From NCBI RefSeq assembly GCF_000236805.1, contig NZ_AGFX01000009.1, positions 173,332 to 237,331 on the forward strand: DNA of 64,000 nt, in the 5' to 3' direction. The notes beneath the pieces are model-generated. The model saw nothing but the letters and a program-made list of their open reading frames with translations, made no database searches and was not told the DNA's origin. Of the stretch, positions 36,842-45,725 are shown in pieces. Source of the DNA: Paenibacillus peoriae KCTC 3763 (lineage in GTDB: Bacteria; Bacillota; Bacilli; Paenibacillales; Paenibacillaceae). The translations under genes were made by a program, and so were the position numbers. The number at the start of each line of letters is the position of its first letter. Position 1 is the stretch's first letter.

Positions 36842-39385
36842 ATGACAATATCTTTATTAAGAAACTACCAAAAACTCACAAGGTCAAGAAGTGATTATGG
36901 TGATTTAAAGAAATGTGAATTTCATATTCATACTCCTGCCTCTCATGACTACAGATTAATCCCTAACAAATTGTATAAGAATCTCACTGAAGTTGACGTT
37001 GTTAAAGTGGCTTACGAGATGGAAATGCTAACTGAAGTACAGAGAGATTTCCTTTTTAGAGAAATAGAATCAGGTTACTTTGAAGGAGATGACTATCGCC
37101 AGCAATTACAAAAAACTCCTTTCACTTGTTTTAAAGATTATCTCGCATTCAAATTGGTAGCCCATAAGTTATATGAAAATGAAATTCAAGTGGCTGTTGT
37201 TTCTGATCATAACACCGTTGATGGATATAAAAAACTAGTATATGCATTGGATGAATACTTCAAAGAAAGAATTAAGGGATCAGGATCGAAACATCAAATA
37301 ACCCTGTTATTAGGTATTGAGATTTCATGTTCTGAAACAATACATCTTGTTGGCATTTTTGATAATTCGATGTATTTCGCTGTACAGAGACTTATTGAGG
37401 AATGCATCCCTTCAAAGGTGTTCGGAACATATGAAACAAGCCTTTCAATGATTGAAAAAATAAACAAAATCGGAGGAATAAGCTATATAGCTCATATTAA
37501 TTCAACTAACTGGTCAAACACAACACAACTATATAAGCAAACTTTATTTAATCATCCGTCTCTTAATGTGGTTGGGATAACCTCAACTGATAAAGAGGGA
37601 CAATTAAGTAAAATTAATTCTTACACCATGACAAATCCAAATGAAAAATTTTGTGTGATACATGAAGGAGACTCTCACCAGTTAGATGAATTGGGTAAAA
37701 AGAATACTTGGATAAAAATGAGCAAAGCGAGTTTTAATTCATTAAAAAAAGCCTTTATAAACCATAAAATTTGTGTTTTCATTACTAAACCTGATAGTAC
37801 AAATAAATATATTAAAGGCTTATTGATTGACCCGGGTGATGAAGGATATCTAAGAGGAAGAAAAGAAGATGAACCTTTTGTTGTGGATTTTTCTAGTGAT
37901 TTAAATTGTATAATAGGAGGTAGAGGAACTGGCAAGAGTACAATGCTAAACATTCTTGAAGTAGTTTTTACTCTAGAAGTTTTATCAATGCCTGTTCTTA
38001 GATTCATATGTAAAAATAAGTTCATCCTTGTGTACTTTGTATATTTGCAAAAGGAATATCTGCTAAGATTTATCCCCCAATTAAAAAAGAATCATATCTC
38101 TAGTGATCGTAGTCCGTTTGAAGAAAAAGCATTTGTGAAATATGAAAAAAATAGCAAAAAAATTATATTAGAGCATCATTGGATCGAGTTATACCAAATC
38201 AGTAAAAGCAGTGATTCTGTAAATTTCAATATTATCTTGGATGTGGAGGAAAAAAGAAGAATACTTAATAATGTCTATAGGAAAAGTTATTCAATTAATA
38301 ACATAGTAGAACAGATTAATAACGGCAAAATTGGTGATTTCATAAAAGAAGTTATTTTTAATGGCCTTCCTTTTAAACGTAGAGATGAATTTCTAGAAAC
38401 GTTTAAAAAGTTACCTAAAACACGATTAAGGACTTTTTTAGCTAAAGATCTCCCCTTACTCAATGAAAGTATGGATAAAAGAAAATTAATGATTGAAAGC
38501 AACTTGCAAGAATATAATATGATTCATCATAACCAACTAAATATCGTATATTCCCCAAAAGCAATTGATTCCATAGACTATATAGAGATATTGACTGATT
38601 CTTTTATTAGTCGCCAATTTCTTCCTGAATATAATATTACTTGGGGAGGAGTCGAACGATTTATCATTTCTGTTTCAAGTAAAATAGGATTTATGAAATT
38701 TCTCACTCATTTGTTTCAAAACTCTTTTAAGAAGATTGAAGAACATGTATCCATTCTAGATTACCAATCAGATAAACAACCTTCATTCTTTGATGTAGAT
38801 CAAGAGAGAAAGAATGCAGAGAAAAAAGATCTTAACATCGTTTATGGTAAAATAAGAGACAAATTATTGGCCGACAGAAATAAACTAGTAAGGTGCTTTC
38901 AAAACTATTTTGAAGTAATCGACGATTTCTCAATCTTATTTAATACTAACTCCAAAGAGATTGTCACTACCCTGTCACCAAATATGAAAGATATCAATGA
39001 AATTTCTTTAGGACAAAAAGTCGTTGCCATTTTAACTTTCATTTTTGAGTACGGTAAACATTTTAATGATAACACTCCTCTAATTATAGACCAACCTGAA
39101 GATAACTTAGACAACCAATATATCTATAAAAATTTAGTGAACAGTCTTAAACAAATTAAGAACAATCGTCAAATTATAGTAGTGACTCATAGTTCAACAA
39201 TTGTTACTAATGCAGATGCAGAACAAGTAATCGTTTTGGATTCAAATAGTCAAAATGGATGGATTGAGAAGAAAGGCTACCCGGATAACGATGTTGTCAC
39301 GAGGCACATAATTAATTACTTGGAAGGAGGAGAGGAGTCTTTCAAGCATAAAATCGGAATGTATAATAAAGTTCTTCAAAAATAA
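36842..39385 (+). CDS. PHP-domain ATPase (TrlF-like), putative defence protein
   Basis: The 847-residue protein combines two modules. Residues about 25-290 are a PHP phosphoesterase: KKCEFHIHTPASHDYR, VAVVSDHNTVDGYKKL and LLLGIEISCSETIHLVGIF give the metal-binding His/Asp/Glu. Residues about 340-847 are an SMC/ABC-like ATPase: DLNCIIGGRGTGKSTMLNIL (Walker A), ISLGQKVVAILTFIFE (signature-like), TPLIIDQPEDNLD (Walker B) and IIVVTHSSTIV (switch His). This fusion occurs in antiphage or nucleic-acid-damage systems. Base composition is far more AT-rich than the toxin gene, so it joined the element separately. No partner gene is evident. Confidence 0.8.
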   Translation: MTISLLRNYQKLTRSRSDYGDLKKCEFHIHTPASHDYRLIPNKLYKNLTEVDVVKVAYEMEMLTEVQRDFLFREIESGYFEGDDYRQQLQKTPFTCFKDYLAFKLVAHKLYENEIQVAVVSDHNTVDGYKKLVYALDEYFKERIKGSGSKHQITLLLGIEISCSETIHLVGIFDNSMYFAVQRLIEECIPSKVFGTYETSLSMIEKINKIGGISYIAHINSTNWSNTTQLYKQTLFNHPSLNVVGITSTDKEGQLSKINSYTMTNPNEKFCVIHEGDSHQLDELGKKNTWIKMSKASFNSLKKAFINHKICVFITKPDSTNKYIKGLLIDPGDEGYLRGRKEDEPFVVDFSSDLNCIIGGRGTGKSTMLNILEVVFTLEVLSMPVLRFICKNKFILVYFVYLQKEYLLRFIPQLKKNHISSDRSPFEEKAFVKYEKNSKKIILEHHWIELYQISKSSDSVNFNIILDVEEKRRILNNVYRKSYSINNIVEQINNGKIGDFIKEVIFNGLPFKRRDEFLETFKKLPKTRLRTFLAKDLPLLNESMDKRKLMIESNLQEYNMIHHNQLNIVYSPKAIDSIDYIEILTDSFISRQFLPEYNITWGGVERFIISVSSKIGFMKFLTHLFQNSFKKIEEHVSILDYQSDKQPSFFDVDQERKNAEKKDLNIVYGKIRDKLLADRNKLVRCFQNYFEVIDDFSILFNTNSKEIVTTLSPNMKDINEISLGQKVVAILTFIFEYGKHFNDNTPLIIDQPEDNLDNQYIYKNLVNSLKQIKNNRQIIVVTHSSTIVTNADAEQVIVLDSNSQNGWIEKKGYPDNDVVTRHIINYLEGGEESFKHKIGMYNKVLQK

Positions 39386-39960
39386 GGATTAATTGAAACT
39401 TCTGTTATATATCTAGTGTATATTGTCAGGGCAATAAGCTCCTCCAAAAATCATTACGATGAGGAACGTGATAAAAGCTGATCTAACGCACAAGCAACTT
39501 GGCCCGTTCTCATTTGGGGCGTGTTTTCAAACTACAGTTCACACCTGGATTATGTTAAATAGAACAGGCTCGATAAGTAACATCTAATATTATCCCAAAA
39601 TATTCCCCTTTCATGTTGGAGCGCTTGTCATAGAACCAGTGATTTCAACATGAAAGAGGATGTTTTGGGTTGATTCGCCTCATTTGCCCAAGCAGACAAG
39701 CAATTTATGCAGTAAAGCCAAAAAACTGAAGGACAGATAGCGCCATTATGGACGTTCAAACAAACTATTTGGAAACCTTGCCCAAAAGCTTCTGAATACG
39801 GCACCGAATATTCTAGATACAATGCAGGGGCTAGCAATACTGGGTGGGCGGTTCAATAAAGAGACAAATAAAATTGGATGACAGGGCTTAATGGATACAT
39901 TACGGTCGGCTTTTTTTCTTTTTAACCATAGTCGCAAGATCAACGCCGGAAGCCAACCTG
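39386..39960. other. Decayed sequence after the PHP-ATPase
   Basis: No intact gene is present. Bases from about 39758 read in one frame as NKLFGNLAQKLLNTAPNI and onward to ILGGRFNKETNKIG, which is protein-like but of unknown family, with stops on both sides. It may be part of a broken gene that preceded the germination relic. Confidence 0.35.
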
Positions 39961-39961
39961 G

Positions 39962-40250
39962 AACAAGCGGTTTGCCGAGCCTATATTATATGGGTTTCCA
40001 TTCGCAGAAGTCGTATTGTACTCTTCACTTCTTCCGTTTGCCCGTAAAGAAGTAGAGCGAATGCTCGGAAAATATATATACTTATAATTAACGGAGTCAT
40101 ATTAATGGCCTCTATTATTTGCACTATTCTGGCTTTAGGACCTTTAGTAGGCGAGATTAATTATTCCTTGTAACAGCTGGCCAGATTAATCTATATACAG
40201 GAGATTATTGAAAGAATTGAACCTCTCATCGGATTTTCATTAATACATTA
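39962..40250 (+). pseudogene. Relic of a GerAB-type spore-germination permease
   Basis: Three fragments in shifted frames read in order: RFAEPILYGFPFAEVVLYSS with LLPFARKEVERMLGKYI, then NGVILMASIICTILALGPLVG, then LARLIYIQEIIERIEPLIGF. These match successive parts of GerAB/GerKB membrane subunits of germinant receptors (FPFGEMI...FPY, ARLISIGDFIERIE). Stops and frameshifts show it is dead. It places the donor or host among endospore formers. The region 40251-40691 has no recognised gene. Confidence 0.6.
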
Positions 40251-40691
40251 AAACCTCGGTCATGGTATTTATATTGACGAATTAATTTTCACGATTTTTT
40301 AGAGTAAAAATCCACTTCCCAGTGCCCAAACGTTTCATGAGAACGGATGACTTTGGAGCGCATTGAAATGTAAACTTGCCACGAGTAGCTTCTGTCGCTT
40401 GCCTTTGTGCCCTAAGTACGGTTAGAGTCCCTCTCACCAAAAGTCCTACGTACAGCCAGCGGTAAATAGCTTTGAAACACCTGAAATACTTGACGAAACA
40501 AGAACTTACATCGTTAACCGAAAAGGACAAGAAACTTTCATTCATATCCGATTAAGTGTTCGTCTAATGATTAGAGGGAAGGGAATGGGTGGCGGTTTAC
40601 AAAATGGATGGTTTTTCAACTAATAGAATTTGAGCTGTGGTTATGTTTTGACAATATTGAGCGCATCGTTATCTAGAAGGAGAAATTCAAC

Positions 40692-40847
40692 ATGAAGGAA
40701 ATTATGATTCGATCTGTTAAGATCGAGGATTTACGAGCGGATTGTAAAGGAAATACAAAAATACGAAATCTAAAAACACAGTTACTAAGAGGGGGTGTTG
40801 TTTGCGATCAGGGAGTGATAGTGATGAAGTTTAATTTGAAACCTTAA
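40692..40847 (+). CDS. Short reading frame, possibly a GNAT N-terminus
   Basis: ATG 40692 follows AAGGAGAA, and the 51-residue frame starts MKEIMIRSVKIEDLRADCKG. The opening IRSVKIEDL is like the first strand of GNAT acetyltransferases, after which similarity is lost. It is probably the 5' scrap of a gene cut by rearrangement at the xerS module boundary. Confidence 0.3.
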   Translation: MKEIMIRSVKIEDLRADCKGNTKIRNLKTQLLRGGVVCDQGVIVMKFNLKP

Positions 40848-40875
40848 TCGTTTTATTATTACGTAAAATATGATT

Positions 40876-40904
40876 TTGACGAATATTTATAACTGGAGTA
40901 TAAT
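40876..40904 (+). promoter_or_regulatory. Promoter of the xerS-like gene
   Basis: TTGACG (40876-40881), a 17-bp spacer and TATAAT (40899-40904) make a near-consensus sigma-A promoter, 22 bp before the start codon. GGAGGT at 40912-40917 is the ribosome site. Confidence 0.8.
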
Positions 40905-40926
40905 AATTTACGGAGGTTATACATAT

Positions 40927-41997
40927 ATGGATAAACAAATGAAAATGAATTACATGAATCGAATCGATGAAAAATTGTCTGATCTTCCGTGGTTTGTTAC
41001 GGAATTTATTGATAGCAGGAAACGAAAACTTTCTCCCACAACGCTTCTGAACTATTGCCATGACTATATTATATTTTTTGATTGGTTAGTTGCAGAAAAC
41101 TTTACTGAAGATAGCCGTAAAAACATTAATTTAGCTACTCTAGAGAAACTAACGATTCGTGAAGTGGAAAATTTCCTATCTTTTTTGGAGTATCAACTTG
41201 GCAATACCAAGCTAACCATCAACCGTAAATTGTCCTCGCTAAAATCCTTATTTGATTACTTACAGAACAAAGCTGAAACAAGTGACTTAAAGCCATATAT
41301 CCAGCGCAATGTTATGGCCAAAATGGATTTAAATGTGGTTAAAGAAAGCCAAGAAACCATTGCCAATCGTATTGATGGGAAAATTCTCAGGGAAGACGAT
41401 TTTGAGTCGTTTAGGCTATTTGTAGCCCATGATTTCGGAGAAATCAATAAAGAGAATAAACGCATTTTCAATTTCCATCAGTTTAATCGTGAACGGGATA
41501 CAGCCATTGTTTCCCTCATTTTAGGATCAGGACTTAGACTATCTGAGGTTGCAGGCATTAACGTCGAGGATCTGGATATGAATAAAGCCTTAGTTCGTGT
41601 TATACGAAAAGGTAATAAAGAACAATATGTATATTTCAGCAAGCAAGCGTTACTAGATTTAGAAAATTATCTGCAGATCAGAGAATCCAGATATAAACCA
41701 GAGAAAACTGAAAGCTTTTTGTTTATTGCTGCTCCTATAGGCCGTAAAGGAAAAAGCCGTCGGCTAACACAAAGGTCAATTGAGAAACTGATTGAAAAAT
41801 ACGCTTTAACTTTTGGAAAGCCGGCTTTAACTGTACATTCTTTACGGCATTCATTCGCGACGCGATATCATCTGGAGAATAATGATGTACCCAGATTAAA
41901 AAATCAGTTAGGACATTCTTCAATACAAACGACTATGATCTATACACATTTAACAGATGAGGAAATGAGGAAGGCAGTCAATAATATGGATAAGTGA
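40927..41997 (+). CDS. xerS: XerS-like tyrosine recombinase (copy 2, intact)
   Basis: From ATG 40927 the product is 356 residues, the usual length of XerS. The N-terminal core-binding domain includes LSPTTLLNYCHDYIIFFDWL. The catalytic residues are Arg204 (GLRLSEV), His304 and Arg307 (HSLRHSF), His330 (LGHSS) and Tyr339 (IYTHL). XerS proteins of streptococci resolve chromosome dimers at difSL. Here the gene lies within 231 bp of an element end and is followed at once by its repeats, and a second copy sits at the older end. A role in resolving transposition cointegrates, like TniR in Tn5053, is inferred. The promoter and GGAGGT are intact. Confidence 0.88.
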   Translation: MDKQMKMNYMNRIDEKLSDLPWFVTEFIDSRKRKLSPTTLLNYCHDYIIFFDWLVAENFTEDSRKNINLATLEKLTIREVENFLSFLEYQLGNTKLTINRKLSSLKSLFDYLQNKAETSDLKPYIQRNVMAKMDLNVVKESQETIANRIDGKILREDDFESFRLFVAHDFGEINKENKRIFNFHQFNRERDTAIVSLILGSGLRLSEVAGINVEDLDMNKALVRVIRKGNKEQYVYFSKQALLDLENYLQIRESRYKPEKTESFLFIAAPIGRKGKSRRLTQRSIEKLIEKYALTFGKPALTVHSLRHSFATRYHLENNDVPRLKNQLGHSSIQTTMIYTHLTDEEMRKAVNNMDK

Positions 41998-42017
41998 TGT
42001 AGAGCTCGTCAAGTAAG

Positions 42018-42228
42018 TGACACAAAGTTGCCTACCTGACTGGGAGAATGACACAAAGTTACCTACTTGACTGGGTGGATGACACAAAGTTACCTACTTA
42101 GCTTGATAAATAAGAAAAAATCACCTCATTCCCTTGGTGAAAAAGAACTAAGTCACTAAAAGTATGATTAAACTACTAAAGTAGGGAACTTTGTGTCAAT
42201 TTAGTAGGGAACTTTGTGTCGATGTACA
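42018..42228. repeat. Right-end subterminal repeats TGACACAAAGTTNCCTAC
   Basis: Plus-oriented copies lie at 42018-42035, 42049-42066 and 42080-42097. Minus-oriented copies lie at 42181-42198 and 42204-42221, and the end finishes with TGTACA at 42223-42228. The plus copies are 31 bp apart and the two terminal copies 23 bp apart. Change of orientation and spacing argues against CRISPR or a plain tandem repeat. Arrays of this kind near TGT termini resemble TnsB/TniA binding sites (inference). Confidence 0.8.
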
Positions 42229-42233
42229 TGTAC
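42229..42233. repeat. Right target-site duplication TGTAC
   Basis: TGTAC follows the right terminus directly and matches 24071-24075. The next base is A, so removing the element restores TGTACA, the terminal hexamer of the older end. Confidence 0.65.
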
Positions 42234-42371
42234 AATGGACCGATGAACCCGTGTTGCTACGCGGTTCCTCTTAGACATCTTCACAAAACTCGTATTTTGT
42301 ACATATGTTTATAAAGCGACAGTAACCCTTGTATATCAAGTTTTTATATTTTTATATATGTGAGATGTTTT

Positions 42372-42489
42372 TGTACATTGACACAAAGTTCCCTACTTTA
42401 GCTATTTATTTGAACGGAAATTTGTTTTCTGCGGTTATTAAGTGACAAATTCATTTCATACTTCTAATTTAGTAGGCAACTTTGTGTCA
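42372..42489 (+). repeat. Third related element end
   Basis: TGTACATTGACACAAAGTT begins at 42372 on the plus strand with a full repeat copy at 42379-42396. A minus-oriented copy, GTAGGCAACTTTGTGTCA, lies at 42472-42489. It is the left end of another element pointing right, or a solo end. No matching right end was found up to 64000. It lies 139 bp beyond the duplication at 42229-42233 and 163 bp before the stop of the AAA-ATPase gene. Confidence 0.6.
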
Positions 42490-42652
42490 CACTTCTAGTC
42501 GAGTAAGTAACTTAGCTTGGATATTAATAGCTATCTGTACATCTACAGCCTATTTACATTCTGGTTGACTGCGTAGGCGTCATGGTGATTTTTTATAGTT
42601 TTGTCCCCGAAGCAGGAGTTTAATTCTATAAAACTGCGATTTTAAGGAGTAA

Positions 42653-43471
42653 CTATCCCTTCGTACGAGGATTATACTCTGACAGCGCATTTTCTATGTT
42701 TTCATAATCAAGTGCTCGGTCCTCTATAATCGCCTTCCGTTTTGCTTTCAGCACGATCTGCTCAATATCAGCAAAGCTGCATCCGGCAAGTAAATCCGCC
42801 GCCCGCCCGGCAAGCACCGCCCCGCTCAGTTCCGGTCCGATCAGCAGTTCAATGTACTGAAGCCGATCGGCATCCGTTGGCAACGTATACGTCATTTTCG
42901 TATCAAAACGACGCCAGATCGCTGTATCCAGTTCTTCCTCCAGGTTGGTGGCTGCGACAAACACACTCTCTCCACCGAACTCGTCCAGACATTGCAGCAG
43001 CGTGTTCACCACCCGTGCCATCTCCTTCACCTCATCATTTGAATCTCGCATACGCCCCAGAGCATCAAATTCATCAAGAAACAGGACACAAGGCGTTCCA
43101 TTGGCAAAATCAAAGATTTTGCGCACATTGCTGCCTGTCTCTCCCAAATGGCTATGAATAATCGCGTCGAGCCGCACTAGTATAAGCGGTAGATCCAGCC
43201 GTTGCGCCAGATAAAAAGCCGTCAGCGTTTTGCCGGTTCCCGGAGGCCCAAACATTACGATCTTGTTGGGCATGGGCACATCCTGCTCCTCAAACTTCTC
43301 CTTCATTCCCAGAATCGTAATAAACTCATCCACAATTGTCTGGTTTTTTTCGGCAAGCACGATCCGCTTGACCTTACGGGCGCACTCCTTCGGTGTATAG
43401 ACAGTTGCCATATCAATGCCTTTGGCACGGGGGAGCCGCACAACGGCATTGCTTTTGCTTTTATTATTCAC
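42653..43471 (-). CDS. AAA-family ATPase
   Basis: With GTG 43471 the product is about 272 residues. It has an AAA core: NKIVMFGPPGTGKTLTAFYLA (Walker A), PCVLFLDEFDALGRMRD (Walker B), FVAATNLEEELDTAIWRRFD (sensor 1 and arginine finger) and a small C-terminal lid. This is the SpoVK/FtsH-like class without a protease domain. Related standalone ATPases often pair with an S8 peptidase gene in probable defence pairs. Here the downstream side is occupied by an element end, so a partner could have been lost. AAGGAG lies 12 nt before the GTG, so the start is uncertain; an upstream frame begins at 43555. Confidence 0.8.
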   Translation of the reverse strand: MNNKSKSNAVVRLPRAKGIDMATVYTPKECARKVKRIVLAEKNQTIVDEFITILGMKEKFEEQDVPMPNKIVMFGPPGTGKTLTAFYLAQRLDLPLILVRLDAIIHSHLGETGSNVRKIFDFANGTPCVLFLDEFDALGRMRDSNDEVKEMARVVNTLLQCLDEFGGESVFVAATNLEEELDTAIWRRFDTKMTYTLPTDADRLQYIELLIGPELSGAVLAGRAADLLAGCSFADIEQIVLKAKRKAIIEDRALDYENIENALSEYNPRTKG

Positions 43472-43781
43472 AGTCTTTACATGCTCCTTAGCTATCGCTT
43501 TTAGATAGTAATAATTACGAATAATAGTGTACCAAAATAAGGCTTTAATTGCCACTTCTAATTACAGGAAGGAGTCATAACTCCCATTTTTCCGAAATGC
43601 CTCTTGGTATAAATTTACGATTGAGATTGTATACAACCTGGGATTCAAAATTGTTTCGGGATATCCCTTACACTCTCTTTGTATTGAACAAGGGCAAAAC
43701 TGAAATTTTCCTAGAATTCCCCACGAATAACCATAGAGGCTTTATACTCTATCAGGCTGCCAGATTCCTGGAATCCAAAAC

Positions 43782-43821
43782 AAAAAGGCACTGTCAGTGA
43801 ATTATCCCTGCACAGTGCCTT
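43782..43821 (-). terminator. Terminator of the PTS/sulfatase operon
   Basis: AAGGCACTGT (43785-43794) pairs with ACAGTGCCTT (43812-43821). On the minus strand the stem is followed by TTTTTG. It lies just after the PRD regulator stop. Confidence 0.8.
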
Positions 43822-43832
43822 GCGGACTTGCT

Positions 43833-45695
43833 TTATAGCTCAGAGCCAATGCCTTCAATCAGTATCTCCTTGAACTCCTGAAACGTCTCGGACTCGCACA
43901 GACGAAGCATTAATGAGGAATCATGCACGATTTCCTGTATAAAAAGCAGCAGATCACGAGCTTCATTACTCTTGGCTTGAGCAATAACAAAGACGATCTT
44001 AACCGGTACACCGGACCAGTCAATACGCTTGTTGAGAATACCAACCCCTACCTTGGTGACTACTGAGCATAGCTCAATGGGATGAACGAGAGCAATCAGA
44101 TTTCCAAAGGCAGTGCTGGCCAGATTCTCACGGATCAAGCACAGCTCTTCGAAATTAGGAGGAATAATGCCTGTCTTGTCCATACGACTGCAAAGCTGAC
44201 CAATGGCCTCCTGCTTTACACCTGCATCCAGTGAGCCATAGAACAAGTCCTCAGAGAAATAGCGATCAATTAGCCGTTCCTTGTCCTTCTTCCGTTGATA
44301 GACGACTAGCTTCTTGCGGTCCTCAGGCGTAAAAAAGGGACTGATGATCTCCACAGGATACGACCCTACCTGAATGGGCACGGTGGAGAATATGATATCA
44401 GGCTCAAATTTTAGTATATCCTCTTTGTTAAAAAGTGAGAACGTCCTGACGTAATGCGCATTTGGAAAGGAATGCTGGATTTTGAACTTTAGCAGCTCAG
44501 AGGTTCCTTTCCCTGTCGTGCATACAATGGCTATGCGATCAAATGTCTTCCTGGACATCTTCACGTCCCGCTCCAGAGCCAATCCAATATGCATGGTGAG
44601 ATAGGCGATATCATCCTCTGTTAATGCCTTGTTGTAAATTTTAGTGATCTCGTCAGCACACAGCATGCCCAGGTTGAAGGCGAACGCAAATTGCTGCTTG
44701 ATCTCCTGCTGGATCGGATTTTTGTAATGGACATCATTCTTGAGTCGGCTGATTAACGGCTCAAGGTGAAATTGCAGACTGGTACGCAGATGCGCGTCCT
44801 CCCATAAAGATACGTCGTAGGTTTCTTCAATCTTTTGGAGAAAGGAATCAATAATCATGTGTACCTTCACTCTGACATCGTCCAGATCCTGCTGCTTGAT
44901 AGATGCCACCTGTCCCATAATGCAGGATACCAGATAAACCTTCTCGTTTTCGGGTAAATTATCCCCCAGCTTTTGCTCCAGGCGACTCCAAATATGATCT
45001 ATCAGCTGCAAGTTGGGAATTTTGTCATGGCTGCTGAGTGCTTCCAGCCTGATGACATGGCCGTTCATACAGCGCTCAAGCATAATCTGGATATGATAGA
45101 TCAGATTCTGCAGGATCAGGTCCGAGCAGGAAATGTCAAATTGGCGGAATTCCTCAACCACTATCAACTCTACAAAAGCATATTCCTGCTGCTGTATATA
45201 TTGCTCCTCCTTCAGAATGGAAGCAATAGCCAGCCTGAACCCCAGTTCATCTCCATCCAGCTTCATGCCATAATGGGGCTTGGACTTCAACGATAAGCCA
45301 AATGGCTGGATCAACCGCTTGATATCTCCCAAAATTCCGTTCAGCTTGCTCTTGCTGATATAGAGCTGCTCACAGACATAGTCCATCGTAACGTACTCGC
45401 GCAAATCTACCATATGGCAGAATACTTCAATGACTGAGGCCTCTTCCGCAGACACTGATTCCTCCAGCATTAGCTTGACGGTAGATCTATCGCGCGCTGC
45501 TAGATAATAGCCCTTGCCACGCTCTAGTACAATTTCACCCTGCGCATCAAGAAACTCCTCATTCATGTTGCGGATCATGCTCCGCAGCGTCTTGTCGCTG
45601 ATTTCCAGGCTGAGCAGAAGCTGCTTGATAGGGATAGGTTGCTCTTGAGCCAAGAGCTGCCTAAGGAGATTAGCTTCTTTGCTTGTCAAGTTCAA
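43833..45695 (-). CDS. PRD-containing transcription regulator (BglG/MtlR/LicR type) with EIIB- and EIIA-like domains
   Basis: The roughly 620-residue protein starts with two helix-turn-helix segments (IKQLLLSLEISDKTLRSMIRN; MDYVCEQLYISKSKLNGIL). Two PRD domains follow, with conserved His in YLVSCIMGQ and YLTMHIGLALER. Next is an EIIB-like domain (DRIAIVCTTGKGTSELLK) with a Cys, and a C-terminal EIIA-Fru-like domain with His in NLIALVHPIEL. Such proteins activate PTS operons depending on phosphorylation by HPr and EIIB. It is last in the operon IIC-IIA-IIB-sulfatase-regulator. TTG 45695, with AAGGTGA 5 nt upstream, is preferred over GTG 45704, but this is uncertain. Confidence 0.88.
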   Translation of the reverse strand: MNLTSKEANLLRQLLAQEQPIPIKQLLLSLEISDKTLRSMIRNMNEEFLDAQGEIVLERGKGYYLAARDRSTVKLMLEESVSAEEASVIEVFCHMVDLREYVTMDYVCEQLYISKSKLNGILGDIKRLIQPFGLSLKSKPHYGMKLDGDELGFRLAIASILKEEQYIQQQEYAFVELIVVEEFRQFDISCSDLILQNLIYHIQIMLERCMNGHVIRLEALSSHDKIPNLQLIDHIWSRLEQKLGDNLPENEKVYLVSCIMGQVASIKQQDLDDVRVKVHMIIDSFLQKIEETYDVSLWEDAHLRTSLQFHLEPLISRLKNDVHYKNPIQQEIKQQFAFAFNLGMLCADEITKIYNKALTEDDIAYLTMHIGLALERDVKMSRKTFDRIAIVCTTGKGTSELLKFKIQHSFPNAHYVRTFSLFNKEDILKFEPDIIFSTVPIQVGSYPVEIISPFFTPEDRKKLVVYQRKKDKERLIDRYFSEDLFYGSLDAGVKQEAIGQLCSRMDKTGIIPPNFEELCLIRENLASTAFGNLIALVHPIELCSVVTKVGVGILNKRIDWSGVPVKIVFVIAQAKSNEARDLLLFIQEIVHDSSLMLRLCESETFQEFKEILIEGIGSEL

Positions 45696-45725
45696 CGCAA
45701 TCACCTTTTTGTCTCTATAGTTCCA

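Larger units (their letters stand above)
24076..42228. mobile_element. 18,153-bp element with TGTACATCGACA inverted ends and 5-bp TSD
   Basis: The left end reads TGTACATCGACATAAAGTT (24076 onward) and the right end, on the minus strand from 42228, reads TGTACATCGACACAAAGTT: 18 of 19 bases agree. Both are flanked by TGTAC. The right end has subterminal repeats in two orientations; the left end has only the terminal motif and a terminator hairpin. Cargo: TcA-like toxin, hydrolase, peptidase-like protein, IS1182 scar, PHP-ATPase, germination-gene relic, XerS-like recombinase. No TnsABC/TniABQ-type gene is inside, so it would need help in trans or has lost those genes. The XerS-like protein may resolve cointegrates (inference). 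Confidence 0.7.

Noticed and set aside
42018-42221. CRISPR array suggested by repeated TGACACAAAGTT units
   Set aside because: Copies occur in both orientations with spacers of 5 to 14 nt or long gaps, and no cas gene is present; terminal transposon repeats fit better.
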